Of a DNA stretch of 64,000 nt, positions 9,107 through 17,596 are shown piece after piece (position 1 is the stretch's first letter; the number at the start of each line of letters is the position of its first letter). The DNA lies in assembly GCF_039537875.1 (NCBI RefSeq), contig NZ_BAABBI010000002.1:372001-436000 (forward strand). Reading direction: 5' to 3'. A program made the translations under genes and the position numbers. The notes beneath the pieces are model-generated. The model was not told the DNA's origin and did no database searches. It worked only from the letters and a program-made list of their open reading frames with translations. This DNA comes from Corallibacter vietnamensis (GTDB lineage Bacteria; Bacteroidota; Bacteroidia; Flavobacteriales; Flavobacteriaceae).

Positions 9107-10020
9107 TAGCTTAAAAGTACATATTTATATAATAATAAAGAAAGCATTCCTAATAACATTACTATTTTAAGTATGCTGCTAATATGATGAAAATCTTTTT
9201 TATTTTTTGCAGTAAATAACTTGATTGTAACATACAGTAATGGAGCGATAACAAACATTAAAAAATAAGCCACAACCAATTGTTGTTTATACAAAAAAGT
9301 AACCACATAATAAGAAACAGCTACCAATGGTATTAAGGATAATATGGCCGCTATTTTTGAGGCTCTATCTCTGCCCATAGCAATAGGAAGTGTATTCATT
9401 CCAGCTTTATGATCACCATCAATATCTTCAATATCTTTTACAATTTCACGAAGTAAATTTATTATGAATGCAAAAATGGCATAATCTAAAAGTATTTTAA
9501 AAAATGTAAGTTGCGTGTTTTGGTTTGCGCTAGACAATACAGGTAATAGCTCAAATAAACCAACAATAAGAATACTTATAGCGACTAATGCTGAAATTAC
9601 AACATTGCCAACAAGTAACATTTGTTTTAAATATGACGCATAGATATATAGCAATGCCGAAATAATAACAAATATTGCAAAAAAGCCATTTTTACCGACT
9701 AGGTTTGACAAGTAAAAACCAAGTACGACTCCTATAACATTAAAGGCTATAAATAGGTTGTAAGCAGTTTTCTCTGAAATAGATTTACCTACAATAACAC
9801 TTTTAGGTTTGTTTACCATATCAGTTTCAACATCATAAACATCATTGATAATATTACCTGCTGCTGCAATACAGATGGTTGCAATTACTAATAATGAAAA
9901 ACCAAAAAGGTTTAATGTAATGGTGACTCCAAATGGTTCAAAAAGGGCGTATTTAATTAAAAACTGCACCAATGCAATCATTAAGAGATTTTTCCAGCGA
10001 ATAAGGTTAAGAAAATTCAA
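9106..10020 (-). CDS. UbiA-family prenyltransferase, geranylgeranylglycerol-phosphate geranylgeranyltransferase-like
   Basis: 304 residues with about eight to nine membrane helices. Two Asp-rich motifs are visible: NDVYDVETDMVNKP (NDxxDxxxD) and KDIEDIDGDHKAGMNT, which bind the Mg-prenyl diphosphate. These place it in the UbiA superfamily. Bacteroidota members in this maf/kdsC neighbourhood are usually annotated as digeranylgeranylglyceryl-phosphate synthase-like, the enzyme of archaeal ether lipid synthesis. The acceptor in bacteria is not settled by sequence; a quinone precursor remains possible. It is an integral inner membrane protein, 34 bp downstream of the KdsC-like gene. Confidence 0.85.
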   Translation of the reverse strand: MNFLNLIRWKNLLMIALVQFLIKYALFEPFGVTITLNLFGFSLLVIATICIAAAGNIINDVYDVETDMVNKPKSVIVGKSISEKTAYNLFIAFNVIGVVLGFYLSNLVGKNGFFAIFVIISALLYIYASYLKQMLLVGNVVISALVAISILIVGLFELLPVLSSANQNTQLTFFKILLDYAIFAFIINLLREIVKDIEDIDGDHKAGMNTLPIAMGRDRASKIAAILSLIPLVAVSYYVVTFLYKQQLVVAYFLMFVIAPLLYVTIKLFTAKNKKDFHHISSILKIVMLLGMLSLLLYKYVLLS

Positions 10021-10054
10021 CGGTTGTAGTTTGTTAGTTGTTGTATAAGTTTAT

Positions 10055-10585
10055 TTAATCGTATTTCGCACTAAAATTTCCATCCCATTTGCCTTGTACT
10101 TTGAGCACTTGCTCTATAACGTCTCTAACAGCGCCTTTTCCACCATTTTTATGAGACACATATTTAGAAATACTTTTTATTTCAGGAACAGCATCTTGTG
10201 GGCAACAAGGTAACCCTACCAACTTCATAACAGGGACATCAGGAATATCATCACCCATGTATAAAACGTTTTCTAGTTTTATGTTGTTGTTTTTTAAATA
10301 GTCGTTAAGTTGGTCTATTTTATTATGCGCACCAAGATAAACATCTTTAACTCCAAGACCTTCAAGTCTAGCGCGAACACCTTCATTAGATCCGCCAGAA
10401 ATTATGCACATATTAAACCCTGTATTAAGAGCTGTTTTCATAGCAAATCCATCTTTGGTATGCATGGTTCTGTACATTTCTCCAGATGTTGTAAGTTGAA
10501 TTGTGCCGTCTGTTAAAACACCATCAACATCAAAAATGAAGGTTGTAATATGTTCTAAATATTCTTTGTAGCTTTTATCTTCCAT
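10055..10585 (-). CDS. HAD hydrolase, KdsC-like (KDO-8-phosphate phosphatase family)
   Basis: 176 residues. HAD motif I is FDVDGVLTDGTIQL (residues about 18-31), motif II CIISGGSNEG and motif IV YMGDDIPDVPVM. The small cap-less form of about 175 residues matches KdsC, which dephosphorylates 3-deoxy-D-manno-octulosonate 8-phosphate in LPS core synthesis; related HAD phosphatases act on other sugar phosphates. It overlaps the upstream DUF2520 gene by 11 bp. It is cytoplasmic. The family is clear, but the exact sugar substrate is inferred. Confidence 0.87.
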   Translation of the reverse strand: MEDKSYKEYLEHITTFIFDVDGVLTDGTIQLTTSGEMYRTMHTKDGFAMKTALNTGFNMCIISGGSNEGVRARLEGLGVKDVYLGAHNKIDQLNDYLKNNNIKLENVLYMGDDIPDVPVMKLVGLPCCPQDAVPEIKSISKYVSHKNGGKGAVRDVIEQVLKVQGKWDGNFSAKYD

Positions 10586-11333
10586 GTGTTTTTTTTATTG
10601 ATTCGGTTAGCAGTTTATAAATGGCTTTATGTTGTTCGTTTTCTAAAGACTTTAAATGTTTTTTTATGGTTTTCTTGTCATTACGCATCGCAGGACCAGT
10701 TTGAGCCATATATGGTGACATGTGCTGCACTTTGTTTGCAGTTTCTAGAATTAACGGTTTTAAAATATCAAAATTAATATTTTGTATGTCACTAATTTCG
10801 TGAGCAATTCGGTATAGTTGATTTGTGAAATTATTTACAAACACAGCCGATAGATGTAATGTTTGCCTTTGTTCAGTGCTAATTTTATACCACTGGCTTC
10901 CTATTGCATTAGCAAGATTTTTTAATAACTCTAAATCTTGTTTATCAATTGTTTCAATGCAAAAAGGTACATTAGAAAAATCAACAGAAGCAGTTTTAGA
11001 AAATGTTTGTAACGGGTAAAAAACACCACGACGCAATGTTTTATCTAAATCATAAACACTCACACTACCAGAAGTATGAACAACAAGTTGATTTTTGTTT
11101 GTAAGAGATTGAGATAATTTTGATATAGCATCATCACTTACAGCAATTATATAAATATCTGCTTCTTCTAGTAGCGAAATATTATCTATGGTAGAAACCT
11201 CATTTTTGTAGGTTGATATTTTTGAAATATCTCTGTTATACCATTGGTTTACAGAAATGTTTTCTGATTTTTGAAATGCTTTAAAAAGGTGAGTGGCTAC
11301 ATTACCAGCGCCAAGAATATTTACTGAAATCAT
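10575..11333 (-). CDS. Rossmann-like and DUF2520 domain-containing protein
   Basis: About 252 residues. The chosen ATG at 11333 puts a dinucleotide-binding motif right at the N-terminus (ISVNILGAGNVATHLFKAF). A frame extending to 11375 adds 14 residues that would precede this motif without purpose. The N-terminal half is an F420/NADP oxidoreductase-type Rossmann domain. The C-terminal half carries the DUF2520 helical domain (residues about 125-245, 'HLSAVFVNNFTNQLY', 'TGPAMRNDKKTIKKH'). It resembles ketopantoate reductase-like and pyrroline-carboxylate reductase-like folds, but the reaction is unknown. It is first in the run to corA and divergent from the globin gene. Confidence 0.85.
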   Translation of the reverse strand: MISVNILGAGNVATHLFKAFQKSENISVNQWYNRDISKISTYKNEVSTIDNISLLEEADIYIIAVSDDAISKLSQSLTNKNQLVVHTSGSVSVYDLDKTLRRGVFYPLQTFSKTASVDFSNVPFCIETIDKQDLELLKNLANAIGSQWYKISTEQRQTLHLSAVFVNNFTNQLYRIAHEISDIQNINFDILKPLILETANKVQHMSPYMAQTGPAMRNDKKTIKKHLKSLENEQHKAIYKLLTESIKKTHGR

Positions 11334-11379
11334 AGCGCTAAAATAAGTAAGTATTGTATGATATAAAAGCAACAAGGCT

Positions 11380-11387
11380 TATCTTTG
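11380..11387 (+). promoter_or_regulatory. Bacteroidota -7 box (TATCTTTG) for the globin gene
   Basis: A perfect TAnnTTTG element lies five bases before the proposed ATG at 11393. A TTG at 11354-11356 could be the -33 element, with a gap slightly longer than usual. The closeness to the start codon suggests a leaderless or nearly leaderless mRNA. Confidence 0.5.
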
Positions 11388-11392
11388 TAAAC

Positions 11393-11809
11393 ATGATGAC
11401 TAAAACCGATATAGATACTAGAGCAGATGTTTATAAATTAGTTTCAACTTTTTATGAAAAAGTTAGAAAAGATGATGTTTTAGGGCCTTTTTTTAATCGC
11501 GTAATTACAGATTGGGATTCGCACATAGAGCATCTAACAACTTTTTGGGAAACAAGCTTGTTTATGACTCGAAAACTAGAAAAAAAGTATCAAGGCAATC
11601 CGCTAGAAGTGCATGTTAAGGTTGATAAAGAAAATAATAATACCATAAGCGAGTTGCATTTTGGTATATGGCTCAATTTGTGGTTACAAACAATAGATGA
11701 ACTTTTTGTTGGAGATGTTGCTGAAAATGCTAAACGTCGTGCCAGAAAAATGGGAACGTTTTTGTATTTAAATATTTTTCAAGCTAGGCAAACTACACCA
11801 AAAAGTTAA
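11393..11809 (+). CDS. Group 3 truncated hemoglobin
   Basis: About 138 residues. The chosen start is the tandem ATG at 11393/11396, because an in-frame ATG at 11354 lies upstream of the promoter box. The fold is the 2-on-2 truncated globin: 'VSTFYEKVRKDDVLGPFF' on helices A-C, 'TTFWETSLF' around helix E, and 'LHFGIWLNLWLQTID', which contains the proximal His and the Trp typical of group III. It binds heme and oxygen or nitric oxide; group 3 roles are poorly known, with peroxide or NO chemistry suggested. It is directly upstream of the cytochrome c maturation gene ccsBA, so a heme or respiratory link is plausible. Confidence 0.87.
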   Translation: MMTKTDIDTRADVYKLVSTFYEKVRKDDVLGPFFNRVITDWDSHIEHLTTFWETSLFMTRKLEKKYQGNPLEVHVKVDKENNNTISELHFGIWLNLWLQTIDELFVGDVAENAKRRARKMGTFLYLNIFQARQTTPKS

Positions 11810-11844
11810 GTACATTTTAACATACGGAAGTGAACTAAATACCT

Positions 11845-11852
11845 TAAATTTG
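11845..11852 (+). promoter_or_regulatory. Bacteroidota -7 box (TAAATTTG) for ccsBA
   Basis: A TAnnTTTG match lies 28 bases before the ccsBA ATG. No clear TTG is seen at the -33 distance, so the assignment is moderate. Confidence 0.45.
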
Positions 11853-11880
11853 CACGACCCAATTTTAGAGTCTCATCATT

Positions 11881-14800
11881 ATGCAAAATAAACTCGCCAA
11901 AATTCTATTTTCAACTCGATTAACAGCTGTTTTATTTATTGTCTTTGCAGCAGCTATGGCAACAGGAACATTCCTAGATGCCGGAGAAAACACATCACCA
12001 ACACCACTTACTAGAACGCTTATATATAATGCTTGGTGGTTTGAGGCTATTATGGTTTTGTTTGTCATAAATTTTATAGGAAATATTTTTAGATACCGCT
12101 TGCATAAATTTGAAAAGTGGCCGTCGCTAATTCTACATTTAGCATTTATACTAATACTGTTAGGAGCAGGAATTACAAGATATATAGGTTTTGAGGGTAT
12201 GATGGCAATTCGTGAAGGCGAAACTGAAAGTGCTATGCTATCTCATAAAACATACATAACAACATATATTGATGGTGATTATGAAATTGACGGAGTCCCG
12301 CAAAGATTACCTTTAGAATGGGAAGTAGATTTTTCTCCAAGATTAAACAATAGCTTTAGTAAAACTGTTACTTACAATAATCAACCAGTAACTATTGAGC
12401 TTGAGAAGTTTATTGCAGGTGCAGAAAAAGATATTGTTCCAGATGAAAGCGGAGAAGAATACCTTAAACTGGTTGAAGCAGGAAATACAGGAGCTCACAA
12501 TCACTTTTTAAAAGTAGGTCAGGTGCAAAGCATTCATAACGTTTTGTTTTCATTAAACAAACAAGTTGATGGCGCGATAAATATTACTTACAAAGATGAT
12601 GAGTTAACAATAGATTCTCCGTTTGAAGGCGAATACATGACTATGGCAACTGGTCAAACAGGTCAATTACTAAAAGATAGCATTCAGCCGTTAAAACTTC
12701 GATCTCGATATATTATAGGAAATATGCAGGTTGTATTCCCAAAACCTGTGGTGAAAGGTGTTTTTGATATTGTAAAAAAACCACAGATTTTAAAGGGAGA
12801 TGAAATGGGAGCGGTTTTTAAAGTCACCACAGGCGGCGAAACAAAGCGTATAAAAGTTTTAGGAGGTCAAGGTTATGGAAACCCTTTTGAACAAGAGCAT
12901 GTGGGCGGATTGGATATTGCAATAAAATATGGTTCTAAAGTTATAGAACTACCTTTTAGTATAAAGCTAAATGATTTTATAGCAGATAAATATCCAGGAA
13001 CAGAAAGCAGTTATTCTTCATTTGAAAGTAAAGTAACTGTTCTAGATGCTCAAGAAGGAGATTTTGATTATCATATTTACATGAATCATATTTTAGACCA
13101 TAGAGGTTATCGTTTTTTTCAATCAGGTTTTGATCCAGATGAAAAAGGAACAAAACTTTCTGTTAATCATGATTTTTGGGGAACCTGGATTACGTATATA
13201 GGCTACTTTTTATTATATGCAGGCATGTTAGCTATTTTATTTGTTAAAGGCTCTCGCTTTGGAGACTTAAGACGTATGCTTGATAAAGTAAAGGCAAAGA
13301 AAGCCAAGATGACAACAATAATACTTTTATGTATTGGGTTACAAGGGTTCTCTCAAGGACATGCTCCAAACGATGGACATGATCATAGCGTTAAGCCTTC
13401 AAAAGCTCAAATAGACTCTATTTTAGCAGCCAATATTACTCCTAAAACACATGCAGATAAGTTTGGACGTTTAGTTATACAAGATATTGGTGGTCGTATG
13501 ATGCCTGTAAATACCTTTGCTTCTGAAATGCTTAGGAAGTTAACCAAGCATGATACTTATGAAGATTTTGATGCTAATCAAGTATTTTTATCTATACAAG
13601 AAAGTCCTTTGTTATGGTATAACGCTCCAATCATTTACTTAAAGTATAAAAAAGATGATTCTATAAGAAGTATAATAGGTGTTCCAAAAGAACAAGATTA
13701 TGCGTCTTTAGTTGACTTTTTTACCGATCGAGGTGATTATAAATTAGCGCCTTATCTTGAAGATGCTTATAAAGCTCAAGTGCCTAATGCATTTCAAAAG
13801 GAATTTAAGGAAACAGACCAGCGTGTTAACTTACTTTACAACACTATTGAGGGTTATGCGTTGCGTATTTTTCCAATTCCAGATAATGATAATAATAAAT
13901 GGATAGCTCCTATTGAATACAAAAGGGAAAATTACAAAGAACAGATTAATGATTCGTTGTATGGAAACTTTGTTAGTAACGGATTTAGTGCGTATTTATT
14001 TACATTAAATCAAGCAAAAAAATCAGGAGATTTTTCTAAAGCAGATGAACTTTTAGAGTCATTTAGAAAAACACAGCATAAGTATGGTAGTAGTGTTATG
14101 CTATCTGATAAAAAAGTTGATACTGAAATTTTATATAACAAATACGATATCTTCAAGAGGCTATTTAGTTGGTACATGTATGCTTCATCATTGCTTTTTA
14201 TTTTACTGATTATTCAGATATTTAAAGATAAGAGTAGGCCTATCAACATTACAGTAAACGCTTTTAAAATTATTATAGTAATTCTTTTTGTGTTGCACAC
14301 ATTAGGGCTTATAGCACGTTGGTATATTTCAGGTCATGCACCATGGAGTGATGCTTATGAATCTATGATTTATGTGGCTTGGGCTACTATGTTTTTCGGA
14401 TTGATATTTGGTAGAAAAAGTGATTTAACACTTGCAGCCACAGCCTTTGTAACATCTATGCTATTAATGGTTGCACACTGGAGTTGGATGGATCCTGCTA
14501 TTGCAAACCTGCAGCCAGTATTAGATAGTTACTGGTTAATGATTCACGTAGCAGTAATCGTGGCTAGTTATGGACCTTTTACTCTAGGTATGGTTTTAGG
14601 TTTGACAACTTTGTTTTTAATGATTTTTACAAATAAAGACAACAAACAAAAAATGCTTGTTAATATTAACGAGTTAACCATAATTAATGAAATGGCTCTA
14701 ACCGTAGGTTTGGTTATGCTTACCATAGGAAACTTTTTAGGTGGTATGTGGGCTAACGAAAGTTGGGGACGTTATTGGGGCTGGGACCCAAAAGAAACAT

Positions 14801-15075
14801 GGGCTTTAATTAGTATTATGATTTATGCTTTTGTAATTCACATGAGATTAGTTCCTGGTTTAAGAGGTAAATTCGCGTATAATTTAGCATCTGTAATCGC
14901 TATAGCAAGTATTATTTTTACATATTTTGGAGTAAACTTTTATTTATCAGGGTTGCATTCATATCAATCAGGACAGCAAATAGCTAGTTTTAACATCATA
15001 GGTATTGCTGTAGCAATTATTACTATTATTGCGTTTTTTGCCTATAAAAAATACATTAAGTTTTATAAGAAGTAG
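11881..15075 (+). CDS. ccsA: CcsBA fused cytochrome c biogenesis protein (ResB-ResC)
   Basis: 1064 residues and a natural fusion. Residues about 1-470 are ResB/Ccs1-like, with N-terminal membrane helices (FIVFAAAMATGTFLD) and a long periplasmic domain. A middle region (about 470-760) begins with a second leader-like helix and a His-rich HGHAPNDGHDH stretch. Residues about 760-1064 form the CcsA/ResC multi-helix heme handler, with the tryptophan-rich WGRYWGWDPKETWALIS motif near residue 965 and conserved His in RWYISGHAPWSDAYESM and near HSYQSG. System II synthases carry heme across the membrane and attach it to CXXCH apocytochromes. The full-length fusion is usual in Bacteroidota. The neighbouring globin supports a heme theme. 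Confidence 0.94.
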   Translation: MQNKLAKILFSTRLTAVLFIVFAAAMATGTFLDAGENTSPTPLTRTLIYNAWWFEAIMVLFVINFIGNIFRYRLHKFEKWPSLILHLAFILILLGAGITRYIGFEGMMAIREGETESAMLSHKTYITTYIDGDYEIDGVPQRLPLEWEVDFSPRLNNSFSKTVTYNNQPVTIELEKFIAGAEKDIVPDESGEEYLKLVEAGNTGAHNHFLKVGQVQSIHNVLFSLNKQVDGAINITYKDDELTIDSPFEGEYMTMATGQTGQLLKDSIQPLKLRSRYIIGNMQVVFPKPVVKGVFDIVKKPQILKGDEMGAVFKVTTGGETKRIKVLGGQGYGNPFEQEHVGGLDIAIKYGSKVIELPFSIKLNDFIADKYPGTESSYSSFESKVTVLDAQEGDFDYHIYMNHILDHRGYRFFQSGFDPDEKGTKLSVNHDFWGTWITYIGYFLLYAGMLAILFVKGSRFGDLRRMLDKVKAKKAKMTTIILLCIGLQGFSQGHAPNDGHDHSVKPSKAQIDSILAANITPKTHADKFGRLVIQDIGGRMMPVNTFASEMLRKLTKHDTYEDFDANQVFLSIQESPLLWYNAPIIYLKYKKDDSIRSIIGVPKEQDYASLVDFFTDRGDYKLAPYLEDAYKAQVPNAFQKEFKETDQRVNLLYNTIEGYALRIFPIPDNDNNKWIAPIEYKRENYKEQINDSLYGNFVSNGFSAYLFTLNQAKKSGDFSKADELLESFRKTQHKYGSSVMLSDKKVDTEILYNKYDIFKRLFSWYMYASSLLFILLIIQIFKDKSRPINITVNAFKIIIVILFVLHTLGLIARWYISGHAPWSDAYESMIYVAWATMFFGLIFGRKSDLTLAATAFVTSMLLMVAHWSWMDPAIANLQPVLDSYWLMIHVAVIVASYGPFTLGMVLGLTTLFLMIFTNKDNKQKMLVNINELTIINEMALTVGLVMLTIGNFLGGMWANESWGRYWGWDPKETWALISIMIYAFVIHMRLVPGLRGKFAYNLASVIAIASIIFTYFGVNFYLSGLHSYQSGQQIASFNIIGIAVAIITIIAFFAYKKYIKFYKK

Positions 15076-15104
15076 TCATACTTTTTAACAAGACATTTGT
15101 TTAT

Positions 15105-15542
15105 ATAAAACTATTTAAAGAGTTTGCAGTAAAGGGTAACATGATGGATATGGCCATTGGTCTTATTATAAATACATCATCCAATAAAGACATTGATGTA
15201 TTGATAACAAAATGTTATTACCGCCTTTATCATTAATGACCAACATATATAAATTTTTAAGATAAGTGTATTATTCTTAAAGATGCTATTATTGAGTCTA
15301 AAAACAAGAGAGATTATTACAGATGAAGTAGCAGTTTGTTATGGTACTTTTGCGGAAGCATTACTAGATTTTTTAATTATAGGCTTTACTATTTTTGTGG
15401 TTGTTAAGTTTTAAACCGCCTTCGAGACAAGTCTCATGATACAAAAGATAAATCAGTGTCTACACCTAAAGACATAGAGTTATTAACCCAATTAACAGAC
15501 TTAATTGAGGAGCAAAATAAAATTTTAAAAGATAAAGAGTAA
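15105..15542 (+). pseudogene. mscL: Degraded mscL (large-conductance mechanosensitive channel)
   Basis: Three separated pieces of MscL can be read in order. Piece 1 (from 15105) reads KLFKEFAVKGNMMDMAIGLII, the N-terminal helix and TM1, with ATA where the start ATG should be; it drifts and stops near 15235. Piece 2 (about 15319-15414, in another frame) reads AEALLDFLIIGFTIFVVVKF, matching TM2, then stops. Piece 3 (15465-15542) reads PKDIELLTQLTDLIEEQNK, the C-terminal helix. The lost start, frameshift and stops make it non-functional. A small GAGACaaGTCTC palindrome at about 15424 lies between pieces 2 and 3. The short MscS-like channel at 7933 may cover osmotic safety (inference). Confidence 0.85.
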
Positions 15543-15545
15543 TAT

Positions 15546-15917
15546 CTAGAGTTTTATTGGGCTTTTATCCATATTTAAATCATCAAGCATGTCTTGCGTA
15601 AACTTGTAATGACCGCGACGCGTTATGATTTTAAACTTATGGTCTTTCATTCTTGTTAAAACATCTAAAAAACGCCATTTTGATTTTAATAGTTTAGGCT
15701 CTTCAGATTTTAAACTAATCTCAAAGTAGTGTTTTCTACCTGCTTTTTCAGCAACAATATCAGGAGTAATAGTAACATCACTGCCTTTTTTCATATACGA
15801 TTTTGGAGTTTCGTAACCATCTAAATCAGCTTTAATATTATCAAAGCCTAAATTTTCTAAATACGTTAAAGATTCTTTTAAAAAAACGCTATTCTCTATT
15901 TTGTCTTGTGCTATCAT
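15546..15917 (-). CDS. Hypothetical protein, possible restriction-endonuclease-like fold
   Basis: 123 residues, no signal peptide or membrane segment. I do not recognise a named family. A stretch resembling the PD-(D/E)xK nuclease core is visible: TPD at 51-53, then a beta-hairpin and FEISLK with Glu66 and Lys70. The Glu-to-Lys spacing is longer than the standard ExK, so this is only a hint. The rest is rich in Lys and Asp with alternating strand and helix character. It converges with the mscL remnant and is divergent from the MATE gene; about 230 bp of AT-rich DNA lies upstream. Confidence 0.65.
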   Translation of the reverse strand: MIAQDKIENSVFLKESLTYLENLGFDNIKADLDGYETPKSYMKKGSDVTITPDIVAEKAGRKHYFEISLKSEEPKLLKSKWRFLDVLTRMKDHKFKIITRRGHYKFTQDMLDDLNMDKSPIKL

Positions 15918-16149
15918 ATACTTAAATATACAAAAAAATATTGATTTTTCAAATTTTCAAATTGTAATGTGTTGTAATATAGATTTTTATGTTCTTTTGT
16001 CTTTTTTTTGATTTTCTAAATAAAAGGTTGATATTTGACTTATTATGATTGTATAATAATTTTTTTAAAGACCAGCTGATACTTTTCAGCAATTATTATG
16101 TTGAACGAATATTTCGTTTAGCTTTTATATATATGTTAATACTACAGTT

Positions 16150-17556
16150 ATGCAATCAAATAAAATATCTTTCAAACAATTTATTACCTATTTTAAAATA
16201 GCCGTTACTGGCAAAGAACAAGATTTTACTTCTGTAAGCATTCGTCGTGCTGTTTTTATGTTGTCTATACCTATGATTCTAGAAATGCTTATGGAATCAA
16301 TTTTTGCTTTAGTAGACATTATGTATGTGTCAAAAGTCAGTGTGAATGCGGTAGCTACTATTGGATTAACAGAATCTGTAATTACTTTGGTTTATGCCGT
16401 AGCTATAGGTTTAAGTATGGCAGCGACAGCCATTGTGGCAAGACGCATAGGCGAAAAAGATTTAAAAAACGCATCTCAAGCTGCTGTTCAAGTTATCATG
16501 TTAGGTGTTGTGGTAGCTATTATTATAAGCATTGTTGGTTTGTTGTTTCCAAAAGAGATTTTAGGACTTATGGGTGCTGAACCAGAGCTTATAGCAGAAG
16601 GTTATGGATACACACAGGTGTTACTTGGTGGTAATGTAACCATTATGTTGCTATTTCTCATTAATGCCATATTTAGAGGAGCAGGAAATGCATCTGTAGC
16701 TATGTGGACCTTGATACTCTCAAATGGTTTAAATATCATTCTGGACCCTATATTTATTTTTGGTTTTGGGCCTATTCCAGAAATGGGTGTAAAAGGAGCT
16801 GCTATAGCCACAACAATTGGTAGAGGTACTGCAGTGTTATTTCAATTAGTTATTTTGTTTTATGGTTACAGTAAAATAAAAGTAGGTCTTAAAGATATTG
16901 TGCTAAAGGTGCACGTTATGCTAAATTTAATAAAGGTTTCTCTTGGTGGTATTGGACAATTTTTAATAGGAACATCTAGTTGGGTTTTCTTAATGCGTAT
17001 TATGAGTGAGTTTGGTAGTGAAGTTTTAGCAGGTTACACAATAGCCATTCGAGTTATGATGTTTACGTTAATGCCTGCCTGGGGAATGAGTAATGCAGCA
17101 GCAACACTTGTTGGTCAAAATCTTGGAGCTCAAAAACCAGATAGGGCAGAGCAGTCTGTATGGAAAACAGGACGTTATACAGCATATTTTATGGGGTTTG
17201 TGTCATTAATATATTTAGTTTTTGCAACACAAATTATTATGCTCTTTAATACACAACCAGATGTTGTAAAGTATGGAAGTTTATGTTTACGAATTCTAGC
17301 AGCGGGTTACATATTTTATGCCTACGGTATGGTGGTTATTCAGTCGTTTAATGGAGCAGGTGATACAAAAACACCTACGTATATTAACTTTTTTTGTTTT
17401 TGGTTGTTTCAATTGCCATTTGCATATTTAACAGCAATAGCATTAGATTTCGGACCTATTGGCGTATTTTTATCCATAACTATTGCCGAAATTTTAATAG
17501 CTATTATTGGAATTATTTGGTTTAAAAAAGGTAAATGGAAACAGGTTAAAGTCTGA
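16150..17556 (+). CDS. MATE family efflux transporter
   Basis: 468 residues with twelve predicted helices in two homologous halves (each opening with a FMLSIPMILEMLMESIF-like segment). The repeats 'FRGAGNASVAMW' and 'FNGAGDTKTPTYINF' are typical of MATE exporters. They export drugs or metabolites in exchange for Na+ or H+ at the inner membrane. The N-terminal 25 residues are a cytoplasmic extension. The downstream PLP-enzyme gene begins 40 bp after the stop. Confidence 0.9.
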   Translation: MQSNKISFKQFITYFKIAVTGKEQDFTSVSIRRAVFMLSIPMILEMLMESIFALVDIMYVSKVSVNAVATIGLTESVITLVYAVAIGLSMAATAIVARRIGEKDLKNASQAAVQVIMLGVVVAIIISIVGLLFPKEILGLMGAEPELIAEGYGYTQVLLGGNVTIMLLFLINAIFRGAGNASVAMWTLILSNGLNIILDPIFIFGFGPIPEMGVKGAAIATTIGRGTAVLFQLVILFYGYSKIKVGLKDIVLKVHVMLNLIKVSLGGIGQFLIGTSSWVFLMRIMSEFGSEVLAGYTIAIRVMMFTLMPAWGMSNAAATLVGQNLGAQKPDRAEQSVWKTGRYTAYFMGFVSLIYLVFATQIIMLFNTQPDVVKYGSLCLRILAAGYIFYAYGMVVIQSFNGAGDTKTPTYINFFCFWLFQLPFAYLTAIALDFGPIGVFLSITIAEILIAIIGIIWFKKGKWKQVKV

Positions 17557-17596
17557 TAGATTATTTGTAATTTTAGACATCACAAACTTTTATTGT

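Noticed and set aside
17507..17596. N-terminal extension of the trans-sulfuration enzyme from an earlier ATG
   Set aside because: It lies inside the MATE gene in another frame and has no match to the family; the ATG at 17597 gives the usual N-terminus.
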